Positions 48,964 through 59,320 of a DNA stretch of 64,000 bases are shown here, piece by piece. Made by a program: the position numbers and the translations under genes. The stretch lies in contig NC_068926.1 of NCBI RefSeq assembly GCF_023091745.1, positions 46,276,001 through 46,340,000 on the forward strand. The letters are read 5' to 3'. Origin of the DNA: Budorcas taxicolor (lineage: Eukaryota; Chordata; Mammalia; Artiodactyla; Bovidae). A model generated the notes under the pieces. The model did no database searches and was not told where the DNA came from. It saw nothing but the letters and a program-made list of their open reading frames with translations. Position 1 is the stretch's first letter, and the number at the start of each line of letters is the position of its first letter.

Positions 48964-49283
48964 AGTGAAAGTGAAGGTTGCTCAGTCGTGTCTGACTCTT
49001 TGCGACCCCATGGACTATACAGTCCATGGGATTCTCCAGGCCAGAATACCGGAGTGGGTAGCCATTCCCTTCTCTAGGAGATCTTCCCAACCCGGGGATT
49101 GAACCCAGGTCTCCCGCATTAGAGGTGGATTCTTTACCAGCTGAGCCACCAGGGAAACCCAAGAATACTGGAGTGGGTAGCCTATCCGTTCTCCAGGGAA
49201 TCTCTTCCTGACCCAGGAATCATGAACCGGGGTCTCCTGCACTGCAGGCAGATTCTTTACCAGCTGAGCTACCAGGGAAGCTG
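48964..49283 (-). mobile_element. Bov-tA SINE with duplicated tRNA-side half
   Basis: A complete Bov-tA (48964-49160) is followed directly by a second copy of its tRNA-proximal part (49161-49283, starting aagaatactggagtgggtag). One 11-bp target repeat tgagagtccaa at 48953-48963 and 49284-49294 encloses the pair. Confidence 0.9.
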
Positions 49284-49539
49284 TGAGAGTCCAAGGGACT
49301 CAGGAAATCTGGAGGCCACTGGGTAGTCACCTTCGCGCTAACCAACTGATGCCAGGTGGGTGGGTAACACTAGGAGTTACTGATTTTTTAAGAGAAGACA
49401 GAAGTAGAGATTTTTTAATGAAATTTTACCTTTCAGGGGAGTTGAGTATTAATTTAAAAAGCATTTAAAGCACCATGAGAGAGGCTCTGTTTCTGCAAAC
49501 AGTTAGGCAGGCTTTTTGAACCCACCCATTCTGCCGAAA

Positions 49540-49762
49540 GCTTCCCAGGTGGTATTAGTAGTAAAGAACTTGCCTGCCAATGCAGGAGATGTTAAGAGAT
49601 GCAGGTTTGATCCCTGGGTTGGAAAGATTCCCTGAAGGAGGGTGTGACAACCCACTCCAGTATTCCTGCCTGGAGAATCCCATGGACAGAAGAACCTAGC
49701 AGGCTACAGTCCACAGAGTTGCAAAGAGTTGGACATGACTAAAACAACTTAGCATGCACATA
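49540..49762 (+). mobile_element. Bov-tA SINE
   Basis: Starts gcttcccaggtggtattagt; target repeat cattctgccgaaa at 49527-49539 and cattctgccaaaa at 49763-49775. Confidence 0.94.
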
Positions 49763-51034
49763 CATTCTGCCAAAAAACAATTCCAAAAACTTGTTAAAAT
49801 AGAAAATTTATGAGAACTGACATAATGCCAGCAAACAAAACACATTTGTGGGCTAGAGTCAGCCTTGAGCAGTTCCGAGATTTGGTCCATGAAAATCACC
49901 CTGGGTTAAAATTCAGATCTCCAGGCCCTGTCCACAGAGATTTGGATTCAGTGGGTCTTGGGCTGGAGACTGAGAAGTTCCATATTTAGCAGTCTCTGCA
50001 CTGGACTGGACTCTTCTGCTGATGGTCTAGAAGCAATACTTCAAGAAACTCAGCACTAAATCACCCTGTGGCTCTAGGCTATCTTGTGCCTTCTCTGGAC
50101 CTCAGTCTCCCCATCTGTGAAATGGACGTGGTGAATGAATACTTCTCTCTGAAGCTCCATCAGGCTTTCAAACATTCCTAAAACTCCCAATCATCTAAGG
50201 AAGACAGAAGTTGGATCTGTGCCCAACAGTCAGACCCTTCTGGAAATTTTTGTCCTGAAACACCATTCAGAATAGCTTACCATTTTGTTGATGGCATTGA
50301 AGTTAGTGACTTAATGCAAAGTTGAAGTTAGTAACCTAATGGAAAGGGCCTAAAAAGTCCTGTCGATGCTGAGAAGAGAATGTGGGTGCTGAGATTTTCC
50401 AGCTGCTGCTATGGAGCTATAGCAGGTTTCTTGGTGTTTATAAGCAGAGGAAGCTCTAACGCACAAGAGGGAAAAAAGAAGGGTACATTTCCAGAGGGAG
50501 GAAAAATTAACAAGTAAAACAGGAAAAAGGTCTTTCTGGCAGGCATCCAAGATGATTGAGAGGTGAAGTGGAATTAGAGGTAATTATTCAAAACGAATTT
50601 AGTCCAATATCAGAAAGAAGTATCTAAACGTCAGAGGGGTGCAAAAACGGGACTGGCCCATTCAGGATGGAGAAGGATTCATCACAGATGATATGCAAAT
50701 GATGGCCCATCAGATACGTGCTGGGGAAGCATTCAAAGGCATTTAAGCATCAGAAAGACAGACTAGATGTATCTGTTCAGTTGATAGGGATCAAGCATCT
50801 ATCGTGCTGATATTCATCCCTGAAAATATAGCAGTGACCAAGACAGACGAGTCCCTGCCCTTGCAGAGCTAAATGTCCAAGAAGGAGGACACATAATGAA
50901 CAGGTCATCACCAAAGATGCAAGGGACAGAGGGGGACATACAGGGACCTGTGAGAGCAAAGGGGAACGCAACTGGTGTGGGACTCATCTCTGTAAGAGCC
51001 ACACTGGAGCTGAGCCCTCAAGGTCTATAGGGAG

Positions 51035-51240
51035 GACTTCCCTGGTAGTCCAGTGGTTAAGAATCCATTTTCCAACTGGTTAAGAATCTACCTTGCAATG
51101 CAAGGGATGTGCATTCAATTCCTAGTCAGGGAACTAAGATCCCATATGCTGAGGGGTAACTAAGCCTGTGCAAAGCAACTGAAGAACGCCCACATGCCTC
51201 AACAAAGACCAAGCAAGGCCAATAAAACAATAAAATTAAA
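51035..51240 (+). mobile_element. CHR-type SINE with short internal duplication
   Basis: The ggttaagaatc segment of the head appears twice (near 51055 and 51079); otherwise CHR through caaagaccaagcaaggcc and an A-rich tail. Confidence 0.88.
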
Positions 51241-51837
51241 ATAAGGTTTACAGGGGAGTGAAACAAGATGCTGGAACACTCCAGGAAGACTCCCTCCTCA
51301 TGCAGATTTCTGCTGGCCGTGGGAGTTGGAGGAGAGTTGCCTCAGTATTGAAGGAACACAGACTGTGCTTCCTTTGGTTAATGTTCAAATAGACTTTCTC
51401 TCTCAAAGGATCCTCCAGAGCCTCTCTCCCATTTGCACCCAACGCCCATGAGAAAATTTCCCAGGAGGCACAATTTGCCAAAAGGCAGGTCACACAGTCA
51501 GCTCAGAAACAAGAGAAACTAGCCAAGTGGGTGGAGAAAAGCCCTAAGATAAGCAGGTCATGGGTTCGAAATCTCAGAGTGAGCAGCTGGCAGAGAAGGA
51601 AGATCCCATGTTCTAGCTGAGAACTCGGAGAAGGAACAGCTAAATTGCTCAGATGTTTTATCCTTTTTTGAAAAGTTCAAACCTCAACCCTGTCTCCTAC
51701 AACGTTCTTTAAAAAAAAAATGAAATCAACCAAAAATATGAACAGAGACCACAAGAGAATTGGGAAATCACAAATATGAAAATAATTGACCTGCTTGACT
51801 GGGTGTGGGAAGTGTTTCTCTCCTTGTTTAAGTGTTG

Positions 51838-51951
51838 AGGGAATTCCCTGGTGGTCCAGTGGTTATGACTCTGTGCTGTCATTGCCATGGCCTGGGTTCA
51901 ATCTCTCGTCAGGAAACTAAGATCCCACAAGTCACACAGCACAGCCAAACA

Positions 51952-51995
<44 letters not shown>

Positions 51996-52096
51996 GTCCC
52001 AGCTCTGCAACTACAGAGTAGCCACTGCCTCTGCAACTAGAGAAAGACTTCAAGCAACCACAAAGACCCAGCAAAGCAAAAAAAAAAAAAAAAAAT
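51838..52096 (+). mobile_element. CHR-type SINE containing a (TA)n expansion
   Basis: Head gggaattccctggtggtcca; after agccaaacat a TA run (about 51950-51994) intervenes, followed by ctgcaactagagaaagactt and an A tail. The two parts may be one SINE with an expanded internal AT stretch or two fused fragments. Confidence 0.85.
51950..51994 (+). repeat. (TA)n microsatellite
   Basis: About 45 bp of alternating T and A with one interrupting c near 51970. Confidence 0.97.
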
Positions 52097-52660
52097 TGTT
52101 TAATCACTAAAAGTGCACTTGAAATCATCTCACTTACTTCAAAAGCTATGTGGAGTTTGATTTGAAAAACGTTGGATGGACTTTTCCTGTTCAAATCCTA
52201 TTCTCCTTAAACCTAGAAATGTAAGCTCATTGAGGCCCCTGGGAAACACCCCAGAGCAAAGGATATGGTCAATAAAATGGAGCAATGCTTACAGTGATCC
52301 TTCGAATGACACCCATGTTTGGTGGTCCTGTCTGAACTCCAAACTGAGGGAGGTGGATCAAGAAATACCCAACCTCCCTCAGCATCTGCCACATTAAGAC
52401 CCCTGCTAGCATGGCCCCAGGGGGCCAAAGGTGACTTGAGGTTTCCTGGCTTCACCGCATATCTGGCCATACTCTAGAAAAGTGGCCACCCAAAAAATAC
52501 CTTCAAAGGCTCCAGTTAACCAGGACACACGAGAAGCTATTAACAGGGTGGGAACATGAAGCCAAAGTTTACAGCTCTCTATACCACGTGAGCTCTTGTC
52601 TGTCTCATTTTTTTGAGGATGAAATGAGTTAATACAACAATGGGATTAGAACACTCCAGT

Positions 52661-52980
52661 TTAGTTCAGTCACTCAGTCATGTGCAACTCTTCGCGACCC
52701 CATGGACTGCAGCATGCCAGGCTTCCCTGTCCATCACCAACTCCCGGAGCTTGCTCAAACTCATGTCCATCGAGTTGGTGATGCCATCCAACCACCTCAT
52801 CCTCTGTTGTCCCCTTCTCCTCCTGCCTTCAATCTTTCCCAGCATCAGGGTCTTTTCCAATGAGTCAGTTCTTCGCATCACATGGCCAAAGTACTGGAGT
52901 TTCAGCTTCAGCATCAGTCCTTCCAATGAATATTCAGGACCGATTTCCTTTAGGATGGACTGGTTCTTGCAGTCCAAGAA
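52661..52980 (-). mobile_element. BovB LINE 3' end
   Basis: The minus frame reads [20 protein letters not shown] and later [14 protein letters not shown], the BovB protein C-terminus; 5'-truncated, not functional. Confidence 0.94.
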
Positions 52981-53214
52981 TACTGACACCAAGTAAACAA
53001 TGCATGATTGTGGGTGATTATGATCACTGGTCCAACCACGTCAGCCCCTGTCAGGGGGTCACATCTGAGCAGGTGGACGAAGTGAGGACTGAGATCCTGG
53101 GGACAGGAGGCACATTGGGAGGCATCCATACAGGACAGGATCCCAAGGGCTTCTCAGTGTTGGACCAGCCACGTGCCAGCCTTCAGAACAGCCCCATGAG
53201 CAGGGAACTAAAAT

Positions 53215-53365
53215 CTGGCTTTGATTGACCCATGTTACAGGTGAGGAATTTGGACTCAGAAGTTAGGTGGTTGCCCAAGGTCACTACAGAAAGGATTAGA
53301 ACGCCACTGAAACCCAAGCCACCTGGCCCTGGAGTCCAAACCATTAACATGCTCTATGTCCAGCA
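53215..53365 (+). mobile_element. MIR-like fragment
   Basis: catgttacaggtgaggaatt and gttgcccaaggtcactacag follow the MIR core. Confidence 0.7.
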
Positions 53366-54590
53366 GGTCCAATGATCACAGGGTCAGAAGTCAGTGATGA
53401 GCTGAAGGGCAACGTCCAACACAAAAGAAGGCCCCTCCATTCAGCCCCACAAAATCCAAACAAGGGAGGGAGATTTCTCAAGAGAAACCGGGAATTTGTG
53501 TTTTTATGTGAAATTGTCCTATTTTTCAACTTTGGCAGCTAATCAAAAATTTTAACTCCATGCCTGCAAAACCAGGCACAGCCACAGGGCAGGGTGAGCT
53601 CAGAGGCCTCTAGTTTACGACCTCAGAATTCAGGTAAAGTTTTCCGATAGTTTTGATTTCCAGTAGCTGGTCACTATCATAGTCACCACTGGTCCCATCA
53701 TAGTCATCATTCAAAGGCTGCTTATCTGTGACAGTGCCCAGTTACTGGAATTCCTGGGACCTTCCCCTCCCACCTGAGTCAATTCCAGTTGGTAGCTGGG
53801 GCTGTGGAGACACCGTTCTTCCAAAGAGAGACTGTTGCCTCTCAGACCCAGAGACAAACTAGACAGAAACACATCCCTACCCTGCTGCTCCTCCTCCTCG
53901 GCCATCCTGATCAAGGCAGGGAGAGGGTGGGGCAGGCACCGGCTGCCCTCTTGTTTCCCTTAGTCCTTGTAGCTGAGGCGGGGCTGTTTTAAATTTAGAG
54001 AAATAAACAACTCTGCTGTGTTTATAGGGCTGTTTGAATTCAGGAACAGCTTGAACTGTGGATTTGTAAACCTGGCTGTGGTTTTAGACCTCAAATCCCT
54101 TTCTCAAAACTCTGGGTTCTGCAAAGTCCAAAATGTATCCTCCCACACGTGATCACCTTGTTAAGCTTTGTTTGCTTTACTGGAATGTAACCAATGAATT
54201 CATCACAGGGCAGTTTTGATAAGCCCATTGGATGCCCAAAAAGACTTAGGGCTTTCAGACCCGCTTGCATTAAACTCTTTTTTTTTCCTAGAAAGAAAAT
54301 TTTTCAGTTGCTTAGGATAATGGAACTTGGAGGCTCGAAACTGATTTGGATGGTAGAGAACAGTTTCCCAGAACATTTTGAAATGTGGCTTAAATCTTCA
54401 TTTTCTGAAGCTCAGATCCTAGAGAGCTGGTTACTTTTCATAGAGGAAAAAAAAAAAAAAGGAAGAAGAAGGAATAGATTCCTAACTTCTCTTTTGTACC
54501 TGTGTGTTTCACCCATGGTATTATTTTAACCATAGGCCTACAACCTTTCGCTGGGACAGCTCTCACCACTGCCCCCTCCAATCTCCACGG

Positions 54591-54600
54591 ATATAAAAGA
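54591..54600 (+). promoter_or_regulatory. Possible TATA box upstream of a small ORF
   Basis: atataaaaga about 118 bp before the ATG at 54718 and downstream of a CCAAT-like ctccaat. No transcription evidence can be seen from sequence. Confidence 0.2.
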
Positions 54601-54717
54601 AGCGAACCCATGGCACGAGTCTTAAGAGGCATGCCCCGCCCAGACCCATGGCCAACATCCTGGAGCCAGAAATAGCATCCCGTGAGCCACACCATCAATT
54701 TCCTGCCCACAAACGCC

Positions 54718-54840
54718 ATGGCCCCATCCAAGCTCCACTGCGACATCGCCGTGTCTGCTTTTTATGGAGGCGTCTTTTTCGTCTGTTTCTTGGGGGTTTT
54801 GGTTGTTGTTGTCTGTTGCTTTTCTGCTTTACAAGATTAA
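54718..54840 (+). CDS. Putative 40-residue single-pass membrane peptide (speculative)
   Basis: The ATG sits in a strong Kozak context (G at -3 and +4: gccATGG). The product starts MAPSKLHCDIAVSAF, followed by a hydrophobic run of roughly 20 residues rich in V, F, L and C, and ends FSALQD. An ATTAAA overlaps the stop region. A TATA-like box lies upstream, but other ATGs intervene (for example 54648, in another frame). It resembles single-pass micropeptides only in general shape; I know no homologue. T-rich DNA readily gives V/F/L-rich frames, so chance is a serious alternative. Confidence 0.15.
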   Translation: MAPSKLHCDIAVSAFYGGVFFVCFLGVLVVVVCCFSALQD

Positions 54841-55065
54841 ATACTTTGCTCTCATGCCTCTGCGAAATAGTGTGTTAATTCCGTCTCCAGGACCAGTCTC
54901 TGCATCCCCATCCCCACCCCTCCCCTCAAGTCCCTATGTGACATGCGCACGCATGGTGCAGCTGAACTTTGTCTTCACATCTGCCACAGCCCAGAGGAAC
55001 AGATGCCACCTGGCAGTGAAATGAACTTGAAAGAAAGGAAGAAAAGAATGGAGCGCATCACTCAC

Positions 55066-55188
55066 CCTCAGGGCCACACTGTGCCGGATTACTGATGCAG
55101 GAAGTTTTGTTCTTTCTGTAATAGAGAAACGTGACTCCTTTTCCCTCCTTGAGGTAAATGCCTTTGTTGACCTTTCCTTCTACAATAT
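55066..55188 (-). CDS. ADGRD1: ADGRD1 exon: pentraxin-like domain, second constitutive segment (41 codons)
   Basis: The reading contains [20 protein letters not shown] and then [13 protein letters not shown], matching ADGRD1. The acceptor AG is at 55189-55190 and the donor GTGAG at 55061-55065. The exon is 123 nt and phase 1 at both ends. It carries an NKT sequon and two cysteines (SCIS and QCGPE) likely to form a disulfide in the extracellular domain. An AT-rich, hairpin-capable tract lies about 120 bp upstream in the intron. Confidence 0.95.
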
Positions 55189-56985
55189 CTAAGTAAGAAG
55201 AATGGCAAACATTGTAGATTAATCATTGCAGGAGATGAAAAGTCCGGAGACGTGTCAGGCTTACAAACAACTTTGATTGATTAAATATTTCTATTCAATG
55301 ACGTTACAGATATTATTTAATATTAATGGTATTTAACATTTCATAATTGCGAACTAGACTATAAGTAATGTATTAGTGTCAATATTAAATAATATTCTAT
55401 CTTATTAATATTGTATCTAGTAATTAATATCATCCCAGTGTATAATATGCATTGTAATATGAGCACATTATAAATACTGTATTTGAGTTACCAGGAGCCA
55501 TATGATTAGAATCTCCTACTGTCCTCAACTTTGGAGTCCTTCTCACTGTCATCGTCACACGAGACTTTACAGGTGAGACTCAGATTCAATTTCAAATGTA
55601 AAACTACACCTGCACTCTCTCCTTCTGAATTCCCTCACTGAAGGCCCGTGACCCGACACATGGGAACCCATGATTTTAAGAGCATTCCTTTCCAGGCTCT
55701 AGGCGGAAAAATCGGCGCCACACTTCAGTCACCCCAGCAGCGCCTGCCAGTGACTGGACCGCAGGGCCAGTAGCCCTGGCGGGGACGCCAGCTCCACCAT
55801 CATTTGTTTGTCCCATTCTGATAGCAGACCTCTCTGATGGTGTCCGTGTGATGGAAATGGTTTACAGAATAGATAAGGGAAGACTATAAAAGCCAAGGGT
55901 GACGAGTCACACACTGTTGACTGGGACCAAAGCCACCCAGATGCCTCCTCTGCCCTGTGGCAGCTGCGTCCTGCCCTCAGAGCTGGTGGTCCAGCTGAAG
56001 ATGGACAGAAGTGCCAGGGGCCCTTTGACTCGACCGCTACCCCAGGTCAGATTCCCTAACAACCGTTGGCATGTAGATACCAACCTGAAGGACTTCAATG
56101 TCTTTCCTTGCTGTTTTAAATTCATTTTTTTAAAAATCTATCTCATTTATTGCTGGGGATGGGGAATCTATATATTACATAGTTAAAATGGGCAACTTGA
56201 AGTTGCAGGATTGAATGAGGCTCTATAAACCCCTAAACCAGACTATTTGCTTGGCAAAATTAATTTTGGAAGTGAAACACCCCATAGTTGAAAGAACGAT
56301 CAGGTTATATATTTTTAAAAAGGTCAGGAGCAAGACCTAAATTATCTGAGCCAACTTTCCATACTGACCAGAAAGCTGCCCAATTGCTACTATCTGTCCT
56401 GTTCTGTGCTGCCTGAGAAAAATCTGAAACATGTGGGCCTTGGAGGTTATTAAATAAGATAATCATTTAACCATGACTCTTGTGGGTGTGTCTTTTAGAA
56501 AACAGCTTCTAATGATTTAAAAAAAAAAATTCCAGCTACAGAAGAAATGCTGATTTTAGTGTTTGCAAGACATCAAATTTTTGATGAGGTATTTTAAAAT
56601 TGACTTTAATTTTCCATTTCAAGGGCATATTTTTCCTTCCCAAAAGAATATAATCCATTAAAAAATCCAAACAAGGTTTATTTTTTGGAAACTATCTCAT
56701 CTTATGTCTGTATTGTTCTGAAAATAAGCAGCCGGTTTGGAAGACCCTGGTTGCTTGAAAGTGCATAGACACACCCTATCCTACTATCCTTCAGTCTGTG
56801 ATACTTCCTTTAGAATTAAGCGGCGGTCTTAAGTCCTTACCATCAAATACCCTGAATCTTTGGCTCTTGGGAAGATATTCGCTCATTTGCTAGTCAAGAT
56901 ACAGTGAATTCATATAGAGCCAGATCGGATTGGCCTTTCAGTTCATTGCAGATCCAAACTTAACACAGAAGTAACACATGCTCAC
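55189..56985 (-). other. ADGRD1: ADGRD1 intron (about 1.8 kb) downstream of the cassette exon
   Basis: Phase-1 intron. The 55260-55480 part is strongly AT-rich with a 15-bp inverted repeat. The rest, 55490-56980, contains no repeat or gene that I can name. Confidence 0.85.
55310..55395. repeat. 15-bp perfect inverted repeat in AT-rich tract
   Basis: atattatttaatatt at 55310-55324 is the exact reverse complement of 55381-55395, with a 56-bp loop, about 120 bp upstream of an ADGRD1 acceptor. Confidence 0.85.
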
Positions 56986-57081
56986 CTACGGTTGCAGAGA
57001 AATTTGAGTAGGCAGAGTCATTGGTATAAACAAAGGTAGAATTATGAGAAGGGAGCACAGTGAGGTTGTGGGTTCGTGATG
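56986..57081 (-). CDS. ADGRD1: ADGRD1 in-frame cassette exon (32 codons, four N-glycan sequons)
   Basis: An AG acceptor at 57082-57083 and a GTGAG donor at 56981-56985 bound a 96-nt open segment, phase 1 at both ends. Inclusion adds exactly 32 residues without changing the frame. The peptide contains NLT, NST, NDS and NFS sequons and ends NFSATV. The size equals the difference I recall between human ADGRD1 isoforms of 906 and 874 residues, so this is probably the same alternative exon. It would insert a glycan-rich loop near the start of the pentraxin-like domain. Splice sites and phase are seen directly; alternative use is inferred from the human isoforms. Confidence 0.85.
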   Translation of the reverse strand, partial: HHEPTTSLCSLLIILPLFIPMTLPTQISLQP

Positions 57082-59236
57082 CTGGGTGAAACAACAAAAG
57101 AAAAAAGCACAATGAATGAGTGACACAAAAAACAAATGGAACTGACATATCTCTCAACATAATACACGTCCATACGTGTGCTTTCCTCCCGCAAGCAGCT
57201 AGGGTTCTCTCTCCCAGCCCCACCTCCCGCTCACTTATTCAGTCAACATTATGGCAACTCCAGCAGCCCCACACTGTCCCAGAGCTAGGGTGCTGTGGCT
57301 GTTGTATTTGGTTCCCATGTGCTGGCCCCAACTTCCATCCGGATACTTAGTTGAGAGATATGAAACTGAACTCGGCCACAAAGTAGCCTTAACAAAAAGG
57401 ATTAACGGTTGTGATGTCACAAGAACTGATGAAACAGAAGCACAGCATGAAAACAACTGCATGTTATTACGACAAATGGACAAAACAACAGAGATTTAAT
57501 TCAGCAACAAATAACAAAGCAGTGCATCCACGCAATAATTTCCAACACCATTCAACCGTCCCCAGCAGTAAAATGTGCTGATGGATTCTATTCCTTTTTC
57601 TTTGCCTTAAGAAACCTGTAATCAAATTGAAATATGCCAGCAGAGCACTGTAACATAAAGAATAGACCCAGCGGAAAAGGGCAGTGAGACCTTCATTATT
57701 CGAGTGTTTCGGGACAAACACCAATATAGTTTGAGTTTTATGGGAAATTAATATTTTGGGTGAACAAAATCCAATCACAATGTAATTGTATCTGATAACC
57801 TATGACAATGAGATGAGTTGACAGGGTGAGGAGAGAACTATACGGATCATTATTTGAACTCTTGTCTAAAGTAATTACGGAAATGTTAGCACCCAGGTCC
57901 TAAACATGGAGCTATTTTGACAATGCATTTTCCACTTGGAATGATCTCCTTTCAAAGGCTTTAAAATAAAAGCCCTGAGAAGAGAAAATTAGATTATGAC
58001 AAGGGGAAGCCATTTCTTTTGACCCGAGATAGTCACAAAATGAACTGCCGCAGGAACAGTCCATCCCTATAGCACAGACTATTTGGAGAATATATGAAGC
58101 CCCAATGGTTCAGTGTAAGTTTTCATCATGGCCGCTATTGCTGCCCAACATGCAGGCAAGGAAGAGATAATGCCGGATGAAGGCAGGGCTTTGGGTAGCC
58201 CTGCACAGGAAGGAGGACAGCATCCTTCTGGGGGGCCCTGCTCTTTGAGTGCCTTTAAGGATGCCAGCAGCAGAGACATCCACTGTAATACATCCTGATT
58301 TGCAAAGTTTAAGAAAGACATTTTAGAATCTGAGGTGACAATTTATGGCAGCACATGACATCCTGGGAATAAGGAACGAATCAGTGTGCTGGTATGAGAA
58401 TCCTAACAAGCAGCAATGTGGGTTTTCTTTTTTTAATCTATTGCAAAGAACCGGTACAGACAATCTGAGCATGTGCTAGCTAGCATGGTTGTACATAAAC
58501 CTCCTGCTGTACAAATCAATCACTGGACATAATCAAGAGGAATAAAAATTAAAATGTCAGAACATCCCAAATTACTCAAAACTTACACTTTAAAAAATCT
58601 TATTGGGATGGAAAAAGTACTCAGGGCTGTCTGGGGTTTCTCCTTCCGGTAAAAGTCTGAACTGAGTCAGATAGAAACTTTATTTTCCATGGAATTGCAG
58701 ACCACTGGAAGCATCTTAGGTGATGTTCAATGACAGGGGGGCTGTCAGTGAAGCATGGAAGAGCTGATGGGTGGGTGGGATTACCTTTGCTAAATGAAAT
58801 TGTGACCTCACAAACAGGGCATTACTCTTCACTGGCACAACCTTTGGCCCTAGATTCAAATGGGTCCCTGCTTTGGCAGGCATGTAGGTTACGCCATTTG
58901 TGTCTACCTAGAAAACATACATCCTGACTTGTACAGAGGTTGACCCATCAGGTTAAAGCTGAAAACAGCTGCTTTTGTTTCAAGGTTGTTGGAGAAAATG
59001 CACATCTTAATATTTTGAAACATAAATGTTGTGTTTTAATCATAAAAACATATAAAAGTTCTAGTGAAAATACTTTGCAATCACAATTATTAAGTGGAAG
59101 CAACACAAACATCTATTCATCTCTGTCATCCTGGCTTCACAGCCGATGCTCTTTGTTGTTCCCTGTCTCTCTGGACTGCCCCTAATTCCTAAGAGAGGCC
59201 CATGGGGCCCCAGTTTCTGTTCCCACCCCTGTCTAC
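57082..59236 (-). other. ADGRD1: ADGRD1 intron (about 2.2 kb) upstream of the cassette exon
   Basis: Phase-1 intron, unusually free of ruminant SINEs and LINEs for this window. Nothing is recognisable in it. An 80-codon minus-strand ORF at 58079-58321 has no family I know. Confidence 0.85.
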
Positions 59237-59320
59237 CTCCAGTTGTCTCCTGAAGTTCGTGGATCCCGTCCACATTTTCCAATGGCCAGTAATGGGAAGC
59301 AGAAGCCAGGACCTCAAACC
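59237..59320 (-). CDS. ADGRD1: ADGRD1 exon: start of pentraxin-like domain (28 codons)
   Basis: The minus-strand reading contains [19 protein letters not shown], a near-exact match to the residues after the signal-peptide region of ADGRD1. The acceptor AG is at 59321-59322 and the donor GT at 59235-59236. The exon is 84 nt, phase 1 at both ends, so the first Gly codon is shared with an upstream exon outside the window. The segment begins the extracellular pentraxin/laminin-G-like domain. It splices either to the cassette at 56986-57081 or straight to the exon at 55066-55188. Confidence 0.93.

Larger units (their letters stand above)
40131..55065 (-). other. ADGRD1: ADGRD1 intron (about 14.9 kb)
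   Basis: The longest internal intron seen, phase 1. It carries CHR, Bov-tA, MIR, L1 and BovB copies and a solo LTR at 45150-45597. Stretches without a nameable feature: 42170-43370, 43580-44880, 46185-47015, 47790-48950, 49780-51030, 51245-51835, 52100-52655 and 53370-54590. A possible small ORF with an upstream TATA box lies at 54591-54840. Confidence 0.85.

Noticed and set aside
58079..58321. 80-codon minus-strand ORF on the ADGRD1 coding strand
   Set aside because: No ADGRD1 segment is missing between the flanking exons, splice phases do not require it, and no family is recognisable.
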